From assembly GCA_942159475.1 (NCBI GenBank), contig OW804095.1:96609740-96673739 (forward strand): a DNA stretch of 64,000 nt. The letters run 5' to 3'. Both the position numbers and the translations under genes were made by a program. The DNA is from Sthenelais limicola (taxonomy: Eukaryota > Annelida > Polychaeta > Phyllodocida > Sigalionidae). Positions 28,401 to 37,204 of the stretch are shown piece by piece. Position 1 is the stretch's first letter, and each line of letters begins with the position of its first letter. Under the pieces are notes generated by a model. That model saw only the letters and a list, made by a program, of their open reading frames with translations, made no database searches and was not told the DNA's origin.

Positions 28401-31400
28401 TTCATAGTGTAAGGTATTTTTCATCCGGGCTCTTCCCCCATTCTGACCGGTGAACTTGTGAGGGATTGATATATATATATATATATATATACATAGTATA
28501 TATAATAATGAATAATGAAGAAAATGACGTGATAGGTAGTGGTCTACTGATGAAATAGTTGTCTTATTATATGTGTGCATTAATCAGAAACTACGTGAGA
28601 GTCTCCGAGGGAATCTGGTGAGCATTACAAGTTGGACTTCAAAAAAACCTGTTATTGAAGTTTTTCGGTGCCTCCTCGCTCCAAGCCTCTTAAGGCTGAA
28701 TTTCAACACAGTGAAGGGTGGTCAGAGGACATAGAAAGGCAGTGCAAATAGTCATAGAGCTTTGCTGAGTCTTAAATGCAAACTTTTGCTTGTTATCACT
28801 TTGGTTTGAAACTAATAACTTTTTACTTGGGTATTTTTGCTAGGAATGTCAAGATGCATTGTATTCCGGTTGTGTTCCATTAATTAACCATGAAACCTGA
28901 GAAATGCGTGTCCTAGACTTGCGGATTTTGTTATTGTTGTTTCAGTGTTTTTGAAATAAGGAATATTAATCAATATCGATTCTGCGCTCCACTTTGAAAA
29001 TAAACTTTGATAAGGACGTCGGCTGTTAATTAGCACTGCTAGCTATTAATAATTTGGCGACAACTCTTGGTAATAATATAATGTACTCAGAAACACACGC
29101 ATTGTATCTTTAAGTTCAAATATTTGTATAAATGAAATTTAAAAGATAATCCGATAATTATTTCTCCGGTTAAGCTATTATTTAGTGTTTGGATATAAAC
29201 CATTTTATTTAAAGGAAAAAGTATAGTGGTGGTAATGCATCTGTAGATGTAGTGTCATTTGGTCTGGATAAGGAATAACAACCAATGGCTTTGTCGAATG
29301 GAGTCAGTCTTCTAAACGGTAGTTTTCTGTCAATTATATTACAGGGAGATTTGGAATCGGTATGTTCATTTCCTTCATTGGACTTACAGTGTGATGATGT
29401 GTATAGTTTAACCACTACTTAAAAAGCTTTGGCAGTAAGATGTTCATATGTTCCGCCATGGTGCTCTTAAAGTGCACTTATTCCCTACAGAAATATAAAC
29501 TTTCTATGGGTATTTCCAACTAAATACACCGGTGTAATATATTAACCACACACTGCGTTTTTTTTACCAAATAAGTGACACTATTAACCAAGGAAATTAT
29601 ATGCTTAATGGTGGATGCATCTATAAAACGCCTAAAACAATTTGCGTTGAATAGGTTTTAAACCCACACATCCCTTCACTAGTAGGGGGAAACCTAACAC
29701 GGTCGGACTAAATAACTCCTTTATCTGGGATTAATTTGATTAATATAAGACTTCCTGTATGCGTCGAGTCACAAGTTAACGCCAGCTAGAATATAAGATC
29801 TGGGATGTATTCCTGTTTGGTAACATGAATATAACGGTCTAACCATTGGGGTTGTATATCACGGTAGAGCACCCTAATTTCTATTTTCTACTATTTCGCC
29901 TATGAGTTAAGAAGATTTCCTTGTCATAGGAGTTAGCTCCACTATTCTTTCATTTCATCCGCCGAACCATTCTTGTACTTCATACTCGCTTACTTAGTTG
30001 CTGTAGTTACTTACTTGTAAGGCTAACTATGCTTAATCTAGGAAGAATAGGTACGGTGCCAGAGCTGTTTTACCGTTTTATCTCATTTGATATCGCCATC
30101 TACAGTATATTCAATGCATATGTCTGGGGAAAATTATTTCTCCCTTATTATACCCTGTGTGTAAAAAGTAATATATCCTGAAAGTTGTGTCATAAATACA
30201 TCTCGGGGATTTATAAATCTACATACAAGGTTTTGGGTACTTGAATTTCTCCATTGGGAAAACGAGTTCATTGCTGCGAATCATGTTAAGATGTTTCACA
30301 AGCACTACTAAGGGTTTATATTTATTCTTTTTCAGGCCCAGGCAGGAGATCTGCTCTTAGGCTTTTACCTCCGGAGTAGGGATTCAAATTCAGTCATTAC
30401 TATGAAGGTACGATTCTGTTGATAAACGTTTAGTGTCCCATCTCTACGGATGGATGTTTCCCGTTTTCCTTCGCAAAATTGTTCAAAGTTCCTGATGAGG
30501 TTCATAATCAAGTATCAACATTTCTTCTCCCAATATATATGATTCGATCAAAAGACATCAAAAATCCAAAATTACCAATGATACGCATTTTATCAATACA
30601 GGAATAATTGTTGAGATGGGGTTAAACCACAAGACACACACTATTCATTTTGGTACAATTATTTACAGAATGTGCTCACGAGTGGGGTTGTCCATAAGTC
30701 TCCACAATATTGACTGCATTGTTTCTCGCTTCATTCTTTCTGTTGCTAAGTATATACTTCCCTGATACCACCTATCACCACTTCCTATCCCAGTCCACTC
30801 TGCACCACACGCCTTATCGTCAACATAGTCTTCTCTAATTACTGAACCAACATTTGTAACCCTAGGTTCCTGCTACGATGACGTCTCAGGAAGTGCTAGC
30901 GTTCATTATGCAAAAGGCGGATCTTGACACAAGCCTACATTGGAGCATATATGAAGTCATCTGCCAAGAACAAATGGGTGCGTCTTTGGAAATATAGTTC
31001 CATTAATTCCCTTTTACTTAAGCTTGTATAAATATGGATAGGTTAAATCGCCCTGTGTGGAAAGGTCATTTTTGTTTCTCCTCTTATCGCTAAATTGTTT
31101 ATTTCATAGAGAGACCCTTGCAATACAAGGAGCGTGTCTTGGATGTCAGTTTGCGGTGGTCGGACTGGTCTGAGGAATTTTCTCGAGACAACTATTTCCT
31201 TGTCAAACCGAATGTTGTATATGAGAAAGTAAACCTTGTGGTGAGTAATTTAATGGACATTGCAACTTATGTGACCGTTTTGATGACGTTATAATTCCAG
31301 GAGTCCATCTATATAAGATTATATATTGTATTGGCTATATTTTTGTCAGTGCTCCCCGTCCCCTACCCAAATCTTTAGAAATTGACCATTCATAATATTG

Positions 31401-34400
31401 CAAGTATATAAATTAATATTTATTATTTTTTCATATGCCTCCATCATTGTGTCAAATTAACATTATGATTAATCATATTATAACATTTTGTATGCCAATT
31501 GTGCTATGTTTTTGGAGAAGTAAACATCCTAATATTCTGATATTATTGAAATTCTGTTAGTTAAACATGCTGTTACGCAGTAACGCTGAAATTCTATGTT
31601 TCTATCTCCAGTTTGATCCACAATTTACGTTGTTCAATGAGTTGAAATTCTCCGACAAGAAGGCGTTCAAGAAATTCTACTTCGAGTTCAGCCAATGTAA
31701 GCTAAGTTACCAGAAGGACACAAGAGTGAGTATTACTATGATTTTCAAATATCCCAATAAAATATTAAGGCAGATCTAAGCTTGCTAAAATCAGTACTTT
31801 TTCGCATCATGATTATGAGAAACTAGTACGTTATGTGGAGGTGTGAAAGCACAAGTAAACATTTATTCTTTCGATTTCAGGCAGCTAATCCTATAGGATC
31901 GTGGAATGTTGAGGACCTAGTTTTGTATATAGGTGTTGAGAGTAAACGTTCTCCACCTACTAAGTGAGTTTCTTTTTATTATTTGCCAGAAACTGCAATA
32001 CTTTTAATATTCCTTTCTGGAATAGTCCGATACCTCGCTGACGTCACGCATATTTAATGAGGCCATGCGTGCGCATGATGGCAGCAAGACGGAAATACAA
32101 ACAACACTGGCTGCATGTGTTTCTATGCCGTAGTTAGGCTTCCCCGCACATCTCTATGTATTTTGGACCTTGTATAAACTACTGAGCATATCTCTGGGGC
32201 TACATAGCATCATATGGGTGTTGAGCATATGAAGAATGAATCAGTTAAATTTCTTAGGCCATTTTATGGACAGAATAAGGGGGAAATGAGCATGGACCCC
32301 AGTGACCTATTTGCCTATTGGTTTACATGTGTGTAGTGTAGCTTGTTAGTTGGGGAATGTTATCATATGAATTGGTCAAACAGGAAATTATAGGCCTATG
32401 GGCCTGTCAAAAAACTCAATACCATATACTATTCATTAAAAGAACATACCGCCTTCAGTACAATGATAGCCTTATCCCTACTTCTTGAGGTAAAATCAAT
32501 GTCAGCTAGGTTCGAACATAAATATGGTGAATAATAAGAGTTCTGGAGGGCTTACAATCTCGGATTATGATGTTTAATATAGGCAGACATCTTCGGAGGA
32601 CTCATGACGTCACTCATGATAAAATCCTGCCTTCGATGCTGGCATGCCGAGTGCAACATGGTCATGCTCCTCCTCCTACTGGCATTTTGGCAATGATATA
32701 CAATAGAAATAGACATGTTCTCATTAGATTTGAATCTCTACATGCTATTCCTGGCCAGATTTCACTTTTTAAAGTGTGATGTTATGAAAGAAAAGATGTT
32801 CTGTAAGTGGTAAACAAAGTCTTGCTAACACCGGAACTGACAACACTTGTATCGCCCCCTTTTATCGCTCACAGATACACCAACATTTTCGGGACTCTAC
32901 AGGCTTCATTTCAAACCATCTAAGTTCAAACAATCCCATAACACTCTAGTTATAGCCTATGCCACTCAATATTAGCAAGAACAATTGCTTTTTAGTGGTT
33001 TGAAGGGAGGAAAACATGATTCAAACTGCTACCCAACCACGCCCACACTGCCTTTGGTCGATGCCGGGAGATGCCAGCATTTAGCCTTGATGACGTCAAA
33101 ATCAAGGAGGGTTCTGGGTAATGTTCCCCCAAATGGCGGCAGTCATGAATCTTGAATCGAACCTATTTCGGGCGTTTCAAATGCTTCTATCAAAGTTGTA
33201 TTAGATCCTAGGGATATTTCTGTACTACAGGTACGTTTTTATTTAACAATAGAACCTATTGAGGTACCATTGTACTGGAGGCGGTACTTTATTTTAATAA
33301 TCCAGTGAGACTTCATACGACCCGTAACTATAGCCTTTAAATGGATTGTAAGAGTTAGGTAAAGGTGCATAGATGCAACTGTGTATATGTGGCCAGGGCT
33401 GCGTTGGTCACAGGGCAGGCACTACCTACCCCAAGGGGGCACTGACAACCAAAGTGGGTTCCCATGCTTACTCCCCTACTAAGAAAAACGGCTCCTTTTC
33501 AAGGACTTTTCCCTCAGATTAGTTGGCCTAACCTTTTTCTATAAAAAACGAGATTTTGCCATACTAAAAGGACCCCTTTTTAGAAAACCCTTTCTCCTTG
33601 AAATTGGGAATGAGCATGGGTACCCACTTTGGTTCTCAGTGCCCCTCACCGGGTGCCTGCCTCCTGTCCACGCACTCTGGCACAAACACTGGCCAGTGCA
33701 GGCATGTACACACATGTATGTTACCCCCATTTGACATGATTTGTCAGCATATCTTGAGTTGAATAATCTCACTTTGTATCTGGCTGGTTAAACATCTAAT
33801 ATCCCAAAGTAATATTATAACTTATCTCCATTGGTAAATGGAATTAAATCTTATGTACATGCTTTTATAATCACAGTTATAGCCATCCAAACTTAAGTAT
33901 CCCCCTTTGTTTTGGATGGCGTCCATACTAGGTTGTTGCACAACTAGAGATGAATAACTGTGGAGGCTTCAAACTAAGCCATTTCTTTAAATACAATGCC
34001 GAAAAAGTACTTACGTTTTAGAAAAGAGGTCTGTCAATATTTCCCTCGATTTAAGTTTTTTTCTAGGTGTGTCGTTTTCCATATTTCCCTTAGCAAAATG
34101 CACGGTAATGACGGCCGTGTGTACTCGGTCATTCCTCCATGCTGTTGACCTATTTAACCAACAGTTCCTTCTGCCTCCCTGGTGCGCGCACATCAGTACA
34201 AATTAGGATGTGTTGGTCAACACCGAAAGCGGTCTATGGATTTGAATAAATTGTAAATATTTATTTATCTACTGTAATATATGTCCACGAATTCTCCTTT
34301 GCACTGTTATTTGGGATAGTTTTACTGCAGCCACATTAGGCCATGGGTAATTAGGAGATTGGGATATTCATTTTATATGTTTGTATATTTTTTGCCTCCT

Positions 34401-37204
34401 TTTACTATGGTACAGGATTTGGTAGGCCACTGTTGGTTTTGTAGATACAGGGTTCTCTAAAGTAGATTTAATAATAAAGTTCCTGTAAGATATTTGTCTT
34501 TTGATCTGTAGATCTATGTAGACTGATTTCCTGTGTTTACATCTAGTGTTACACTTCAGTTATATAACATATCTGATGATCTCATTAGATCTCCCCATTC
34601 CTTAGACCTATTACGTTTCTCACTGCTTTGCCTAGTCTTACTCACTGGATAGAATATACTTTCATTCATTCATTAAAGTTTTTCTATTAAATTTATTCTA
34701 AAATTAATTATATGACTACAGCCTGCCCTAGCCTCGGTGATATCAATAGATGATATAGTATGTGACAGTTTTCTTTTGTCTTGTTAATTTTTATTTTTTA
34801 CCATATAATACTAGATGTGTTATTTGTTCCAGGTGGTGCATTACATTTCTACCTACTGGTGATAAGCAAACAAAGTAAGTCGAACCAAGCGTGTTCAGTT
34901 CTTTGCACCCATATATCTTCTAACTTAGTTTCATATAGAATAAATTTATATTACCCAAAGTTCTTCAAGAAGGTTCTGTTATGTCAGAAGTTCAGGTACT
35001 TCCAGTCCTAATGCAAACTCTTAAATTGTTTCTTACCACTCTGCCTGACAGGAATGCAAAACATTTCATCTGGCTTGGACCTCAATAGTCATGTAGATGT
35101 AGATCATGGCCGAGTTTGTTCTCATTCACTGACTCTTTCCGCTCATTGAAACAAACAAACTATTTGCTATTTTTCAGAACCAAGGACCACCCTTTCTTTG
35201 GGTATACGTTAAGTTGCCAGGATGAGAAAGAGATGTATCGCTGGCTGGCTGCTATGCTTCACGCCCAGGTGAGTAGTTTATTTGTTCTAGATAAGACCAT
35301 TCTCCTATCGTTTACAGTGTTATTCTATTGTATGATGGACCTTAAGTAAGAAGTACTGTAACAATTTTTTATCTTTGTGTGGATTATATGCTGTACATTG
35401 TCTTTCACCTATACCGTTCTATTGTAGCATCCCGAGGGGCTAGTTCCTGAAGGGGTTATTCTCGGACCAGCTTCTAACGAACCAATCCTACCTGTTCCAG
35501 TAAGTTACCTTGGACATTTAGCCTTGCCTTTTCTTCTTTCTAGGCTATCTTTTTTCCACCCAAGAGAGCATGGGAGGGATCCTTGATTTGTCCATATTTA
35601 ATTACTGCTTTTCTCGTAGCCAAAAGTTTTATAAACAGGACTAATGAATAATTAATTCCTCGGATGCTCTGCCATAGTGAAAACTTATTAGTTAAACATC
35701 AGAAGACATATATTGTTATTGGCATGATATTTTGAACAGAACTATTCTTTCAAGTTTGCCAGATTCTTTCTCTCATGAGACATATATGTCTGAGAATATT
35801 TTTGCTGGAACTTTATTCTCTTCATCAAGATAGCATCATTTATTCAAGTATACCCTTCAAGTAACTTAGTATCATATAAAATTAATGTTATATTACAGAA
35901 ACAAAGTTCTTCGAGAAGGTTCCGTTGGAAGTTCAGGTACTTCCAGTCCTAATACAAGCTCTTAAATCTTGAAACATGAAATTGTTTCTTAACTCTCTGC
36001 CTCACGGGAGTACAAATTATCTCATCTGCCTTGGACTGCTATAGTCACGTTCACAATGCATGTTTCTTCCCTTCAGTTCTTGATTACATTGTCTTTCTGC
36101 TTCCATCTGAACCATCAGGGAAGGAGATGGTGTCTAGATGCCTTTGGAATTGAAATACTTAGTACTCTTTCGTCTACTCCTCTGACTATGAGATCCCCTT
36201 AGCACCTGAGGTTTTGTACTCCACAGGTTTTATCAATGTATTTTGTTTGTACTCGGCGCTGACCAATTCGCTTCCTTCAGGCGTGTATACACATATTCTA
36301 ATCATAGTAACGATATCATAAGTGCCAAATTAGTTAGGTTGCTGGTTATCAATAATTGTTGAGGCTGCACCTCGGCATTCTGCTGGGATGGGAAATTAAC
36401 CCTAATATAATAATGCCTATTGATGAATGTAATTCATTAATGTCTGTTACTATTATCAGGACGGAAATTAATGGTTCACTTCTACCTATAAGTACTCTCT
36501 TCAAGTACCTGTTAATATGAATCTTAATTAAAGATTAGCATATTAGGCATTGTCGTTAACACTTGATTTGATTTATGCGTATTATCATATTATGAATATC
36601 TGTCACTTCACAATATCAAATCATCAGAATCGTGAAATTTATTGCGAGTTTTATAAATTGCTTATGACTTTACCAGCTTATGAACATGAAATAGATATCA
36701 CTAGATTATGTGCGATCTAGAAGTCGTTTTCGCTTGAACTTTGCTGTTGTAGATCCAGTTTGATTTTCTGATTTGTTTGTATTGGATACTTTACCCAATG
36801 ACATTTTTACCATTCGGCCCGAACCCGCACCTGCGATCTGTATACACTCGTTATTTCCTTACTTCAAGGCGAATATTTTTGTTGTTAGATAAACCCCAAT
36901 ATTTTAATGAGAATGAGTTTTTAAATAACCCTGAGGCGATTTTTTCCTATTCGATTTTATTACTATAAATTACCGCGCATGAATGTTTGAAGTGCCCCAA
37001 CTTCTCGTACGTTTAGTATAGATATTGCCATATTTATTGAAACCAGTTTTTTTCCGATTTTATTTTCATGATATAGATCACACTCCTTCACTGTCCCTTT
37101 AAAACTGTTTACAGGTAGAAGGTGCCATAGCGGGATCTCGCGAATCATCACCGAAAGTGAAGAAATCGTCCTTCCTGCAGCGGCTGAAATATCCCCGTCG
37201 GTGA
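5290..37204 (+). CDS. ARAP: ARAP-family dual ArfGAP/RhoGAP, 45 coding exons
   Basis: Complete gene model of 1896 residues built from 45 GT-AG exons whose phases all join; total 5691 nt including the TGA stop. Domains in order: SAM (about 1-55), Tyr/Pro-rich scaffold (56-753), PH1 (754-860), PH2 (877-968), ArfGAP (978-1105), ankyrin (1106-1178), PH3 (1179-1282), PH4 (1283-1405), RhoGAP (1406-1628), RA (1629-1733), PH5 (1734-1843), basic tail. This order is diagnostic of the ARAP family, known as PIP3-regulated proteins that inactivate Arf and Rho GTPases in actin and membrane remodelling. Exon coordinates are given under the domain entries. The start is the first ATG after an acceptor at 5270-5271 and begins the SAM domain directly. 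Vertebrates have three paralogues; I cannot assign this gene to one and it may be pro-orthologous. The scaffold region seems long for the family. Confidence 0.95.
7424..12328 (+). other. ARAP: ARAP intron 1 (4.9 kb)
   Basis: Intron between the large first coding exon and the short exon 2, with a GTAAGTG donor and a pyrimidine-rich CAG acceptor. It contains a 5'-truncated LINE (see 7909-9141). Apart from that I see no recognisable gene, RNA or repeat from 9142 to 12328; short open frames there have no familiar motif. Confidence 0.8.
7909..9141 (+). mobile_element. 5'-truncated non-LTR retrotransposon (LINE), RT C-terminal part
   Basis: An open frame from 7909 to 8667 encodes the C-terminal part of a LINE reverse transcriptase. 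It has a W-C-x4-K-L-S-L-N block, the Y-L-G-I-x-L-D motif, then F-D-Y, L-Q-N-R-I and a terminal W-N-x-L-P-P-x-L-R motif. These are typical of the thumb and post-RT region of jockey/CR1/RTE-like elements. The catalytic FADD box is missing and an in-frame stop lies at 7906-7908, so the insertion is 5'-truncated and non-autonomous. After the stop there is a 0.45-kb 3'UTR with AATAAA at about 9112 and a 13-nt A tract at 9129-9141, the expected 3' end. The exact 5' junction and any target-site duplication were not resolved. It is in the sense orientation of the ARAP intron. Confidence 0.85.
12329..12453 (+). CDS. ARAP: ARAP exon 2: acidic linker before PH1
   Basis: 125-nt exon coding residues 712-753, entered in phase 1 after a pyrimidine-rich CAG and leaving in phase 0 at a GTATGT donor. 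The peptide is strongly acidic (SDD, DGGEFLEDD) and ends in a proline-containing stretch. It joins the scaffold region to the first PH domain; no domain of its own is seen. Confidence 0.9.
12868..12955 (-). repeat. Possible tRNA-derived SINE remnant
   Basis: Read on the minus strand, this part of ARAP intron 2 has a GGTGGGGCAGCGGTTTAAAG run resembling a tRNA A-box, followed about 45 nt later by a GGGTTTGAA run resembling a degenerate B-box. It is too diverged to fold as a functional tRNA by eye. A SINE head is the best guess; a chance similarity is possible. Confidence 0.3.
13075..14959 (+). CDS. ARAP: ARAP exons 3-7: PH domain 1
   Basis: Exons 13075-13118, 13229-13313, 13437-13499, 13805-13880 and 14907-14959 (residues 754-860). 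The joined peptide starts K-G-Y-L-H-K-L and has K-K-R-W-V-K-F-D-G followed by L-S-Y-F, the classic beta1-beta4 pattern of a PH domain, and ends in a C-terminal helix with a conserved Trp (A-M-W-T-S-I-L). In ARAP proteins PH1 binds PI(3,4,5)P3 and regulates the ArfGAP; the Lys/Arg residues in the beta1-beta2 region are compatible with this. The intervening intron 6 (13881-14906) holds no recognised feature. Confidence 0.93.
15160..15207 (+). CDS. ARAP: ARAP exon 8: inter-PH linker
   Basis: 48-nt, phase 0-0 exon coding 16 hydrophilic, acidic residues (861-876) between PH1 and PH2. Acceptor TCCTCCAG and donor GTAAGA are good. Because it is in frame on both sides, skipping would shorten the linker without breaking the protein. 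Confidence 0.85.
15312..16695 (+). CDS. ARAP: ARAP exons 9-11: PH domain 2
   Basis: Exons 15312-15395, 15618-15724 and 16611-16695 (residues 877-968). The peptide starts G-F-V-R-M and contains K-G-R-Q-Y-L-V-I-K-K-D-K, then F-C-Y-Y, and ends with a helix carrying the conserved Trp (Q-L-S-W-K-E-A-F). Exon 11 uses the acceptor after CCTTGCCCATAG and restores frame from the split Gly codon. Intron 10 (15725-16610) contains an ACTC microsatellite and nothing else recognised. Confidence 0.92.
15763..15835 (+). repeat. ACTC-type microsatellite
   Basis: Repeated CACT/ACTC tetranucleotides, nearly perfect at 15768-15790 and decayed afterwards, within ARAP intron 10. Confidence 0.8.
16969..16995 (+). 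CDS. ARAP: ARAP exon 12: 27-nt microexon between PH2 and ArfGAP
   Basis: A 27-nt, phase 0-0 exon (TAMKFDATK, residues 969-977) between a CCAAACAG acceptor and a weak GTTTGT donor. Leaving it out also gives a continuous protein, and from memory the vertebrate spacing between PH2 and the ArfGAP cysteines is the shorter one. It may therefore be alternatively spliced or not an exon at all. Confidence 0.55.
16996..17902 (+). other. ARAP: ARAP intron 12
   Basis: Intron of 907 bp between the microexon and the first ArfGAP exon. No repeat, RNA gene or exon was recognised; the one open frame (17652-17909) overlaps the next exon boundary and has no known motif. Confidence 0.6.
17903..19818 (+). CDS. 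ARAP: ARAP exons 13-17: ArfGAP domain
   Basis: Exons 17903-17963, 18113-18166, 18668-18753, 19116-19204 and 19725-19818 (residues 978-1105). The zinc finger is intact: Cys991-x2-Cys994-x16-Cys1011-x2-Cys1014. The catalytic arginine finger Arg1019 follows in A-G-I-H-R. Downstream are the family blocks V-R-S-L-x-M-D, G-N-D-x-S-N-x-F-W, and Y-V-L-A-K-Y-R-x-R-x-F. In ARAP proteins this domain stimulates GTP hydrolysis on Arf proteins under PIP3 control. The residues needed for catalysis are all seen, so activity is expected. Confidence 0.95.
18358..18460 (+). repeat. Short minisatellite, about 25-bp unit
   Basis: Two to three good copies of a GCAACCATGCAGGCCTGTGT-like unit followed by degenerate TAGGCCTGTGTAT copies, in ARAP intron 14. 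A 125-codon open frame over it arises from the repeat and is not a gene. Confidence 0.75.
18882..19078. mobile_element. 197-bp inverted-repeat MITE (TA-flanked)
   Basis: Begins TACCGTAGTGGCCCGTT and ends with its inverse, AACGGGCCACTACGGTA. The arms continue imperfectly through an ATAAGCC.GGGCTT block. The outermost TA on each side could be a target duplication, as in Tc1/mariner-type MITEs. It has no coding capacity and sits in ARAP intron 15, ending 37 bp before exon 16. Confidence 0.8.
19408..19515. repeat. Polypyrimidine/polypurine inverted repeat
   Basis: A C/T-rich run (about 19408-19430) faces a G/A-rich run (about 19470-19515), giving an imperfect long hairpin in ARAP intron 16, about 210 bp before exon 17. 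An antisense open frame of 137 codons crosses it and overlaps exon 17; it has no family signature and is a shadow. Confidence 0.6.
20272..20892 (+). CDS. ARAP: ARAP exons 18-21: ankyrin repeats
   Basis: Exons 20272-20340, 20533-20575, 20679-20719 and 20827-20892 (residues 1106-1178). The joined peptide contains G-N-V-L-E-T-L-Q-A-L-F-S-G-A-D and then E-T-P-L-Q-L-A-K-R-S-R-Q-T-L-Q-L-E-F-L-I-Q-N-G-A. These are the turn and helix consensus of two ankyrin repeats that pack against the ArfGAP. The donor of exon 19 (GTGTGT) is weak, but it is the only one that restores the P-L-Q-L-A motif. Confidence 0.9.
21391..22065 (+). CDS. ARAP: ARAP exons 22-24: PH domain 3
   Basis: Exons 21391-21525, 21790-21857 and 21957-22065 (residues 1179-1282). 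Typical PH start M-K-G-Y-L-L-K followed by R-R-W-F-T-L-E-R-G-V-L-S-Y-Y, then Y-E-Y-G-F-E-L, and a C-terminal helix with the invariant Trp in R-H-Q-W-I-V-K-I. Exon 22 also carries a serine-rich lead (S-Y-S-A-S-G-A-S) linking it to the ankyrin region. The donor of exon 22 has overlapping options; AGG|GTGTGT keeps the phase. Confidence 0.93.
22066..22625 (+). other. ARAP: ARAP intron 24
   Basis: 560-bp intron between PH3 and PH4 exons. Nothing beyond ordinary AT-rich sequence was recognised. Confidence 0.6.
22626..25214 (+). CDS. ARAP: ARAP exons 25-29: PH domain 4
   Basis: Exons 22626-22718, 22826-22882, 23019-23091, 24936-25008 and 25142-25214 (residues 1283-1405). The peptide has G-G-I-V-F-L-R-E, W-x-M-T-W-I-Q-T-K-A-K-N-L-Y-I-F-K-K, E-E-V-D-L-R, a core strand P-P-F-V-I-T-L-P-N-R-A-L-Y-I-Q-G, and the closing helix E-T-E-A-W-F-S-L-L-Q-K-A. 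This is a divergent PH domain, as PH4 of ARAPs generally is. Intron 27 (23092-24935) contains the TTAA-flanked element. Confidence 0.9.
23471..24572. mobile_element. 1.1-kb TTAA-flanked non-autonomous DNA transposon
   Basis: Terminal inverted repeats AGGCAAACGCTACTAT (left, 23471) and ATAGTAGCGTTTGCCT (right, ending 24572) are perfect inverses and are flanked by TTAA on both sides (23467-23470, 24573-24576). TTAA target duplications are known for piggyBac and Kolobok superfamilies; the AGG termini favour a Kolobok-like origin, but this is inference. There is no transposase. The interior contains a direct duplication of about 150 bp (about 23600-23755 and 23845-23985) and a second, more distant pair (about 24050-24145 and 24450-24545). 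It lies in ARAP intron 27. Confidence 0.85.
25381..27850 (+). CDS. ARAP: ARAP exons 30-36: RhoGAP domain
   Basis: Exons 25381-25471, 25694-25771, 25892-26026, 26430-26535, 27237-27321, 27520-27612 and 27770-27850 (residues 1406-1628). The arginine finger Arg1444 is in E-G-I-Y-R-L-S-G. Other family blocks are L-K-R-L-F-R-T-L-K-E-P-L-L and N-K-M-S-D-V-N-L-A-S-I-F-G-P-I-L-M. The domain accelerates GTP hydrolysis on Rho-type GTPases, RhoA for the known ARAPs. The last exon encodes a charged helix, probably coiled coil, leading to the RA domain. The donor of exon 30 (GTAGAA) is weak. Intron 33 (26536-27236) holds no recognised feature. Confidence 0.95.
28469..28491. repeat. TA microsatellite
   Basis: About eleven AT dinucleotides in a row in ARAP intron 36. 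Confidence 0.9.
28588..28617 (+). other. ARAP: Candidate 30-nt cassette microexon of ARAP
   Basis: Between TTAATCAG and GTGAGC lies a 30-nt segment that is open in phase 0, the phase at both sides of this intron. It would add ten basic residues (KLRESLRGNL) between the RhoGAP coiled segment and the RA domain. The polypyrimidine tract is mediocre, so this could be chance. It is left out of the main gene model. Confidence 0.3.
30336..31240 (+). CDS. ARAP: ARAP exons 37-39: Ras-association (RA) domain
   Basis: Exons 30336-30407, 30866-30977 and 31110-31240 (residues 1629-1733). The peptide opens with G-D-L-L-L-G-F-Y-L and a second strand V-I-T-M-K-V-P-A-T-M-T-S-Q-E-V-L, then H-W-S-I-Y-E-V-I and E-R-P-L-Q-Y-K-E-R-V-L-D-V. 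This is the ubiquitin-like beta-grasp pattern of RA domains. In ARAPs this domain binds Rap or Ras-type GTPases and can activate the adjacent RhoGAP. Confidence 0.92.
31612..35268 (+). CDS. ARAP: ARAP exons 40-43: PH domain 5
   Basis: Exons 31612-31725, 31881-31963, 34833-34874 and 35178-35268 (residues 1734-1843). The peptide includes F-K-K-F-Y-F-E-F, W-N-V-E-D-L-V-L-Y-I-G, K-W-C-I-T-F-L-P, F-F-G-Y-T-L-S-C and a final helix with Trp (E-M-Y-R-W-L-A-A-M-L-H). Exon 42 is only 42 nt and follows a 2.9-kb intron; its phase 2-2 joins require both neighbours, and the reconstructed K-W-C-I-T strand supports it. Confidence 0.9.
31964..34832 (+). other. ARAP: ARAP intron 41 (2.9 kb)
   Basis: Contains a 256-bp foldback element (33411-33666). 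No exon or RNA gene was recognised in the rest. Short open frames at 32567-32779 and 34011-34193 have no known motif. Confidence 0.6.
33411..33666. mobile_element. 256-bp foldback element
   Basis: The left arm (33411-33480) starts CAGGGCAGGC and contains GGGGCACTGACAACCAAAGT. The right arm (about 33600-33666) contains the near-perfect inverse, ending GCCTGCCTCCTG. The arms are about 65 bp with several mismatches and the centre is short and A/T-rich. There is no coding capacity, so it resembles a MITE. Confidence 0.75.
34921..35090 (+). repeat. Direct repeat, copy 1 (ARAP intron 42)
   Basis: About 170 bp that recurs at 35866-36052 in the same orientation. Both copies contain AAGTTCTTC.AGAAGGTTC and GAAGTTCAGGTACTTCCAGT. 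The copies lie in introns on either side of exons 43 and 44. Confidence 0.8.
35428..37204 (+). CDS. ARAP: ARAP exons 44-45: C-terminal tail and stop
   Basis: Exons 35428-35499 and 37115-37204 (residues 1844-1896) with a TGA stop at 37202-37204. The tail is proline-rich at first and ends in a serine- and lysine/arginine-rich segment (S-S-P-K-V-K-K-S-S-F-L-Q-R-L-K). It has no recognised domain. The acceptor at 37113-37114 follows a typical pyrimidine tract, and the phase joins cleanly. Confidence 0.88.
35866..36052 (+). repeat. Direct repeat, copy 2 (ARAP intron 44)
   Basis: Second copy of the repeat at 34921-35090, with small insertions. The rest of intron 44 (35500-37114) shows no recognisable feature. 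Confidence 0.8.

Larger units (their letters stand above)
27851..30335 (+). other. ARAP: ARAP intron 36 (2.5 kb)
   Basis: Long intron between the RhoGAP and RA exons. It contains a TA microsatellite (about 28469-28491) and a possible 30-nt in-frame exon (28588-28617). From 28620 to 30335 I see no recognisable gene or repeat. Confidence 0.6.
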
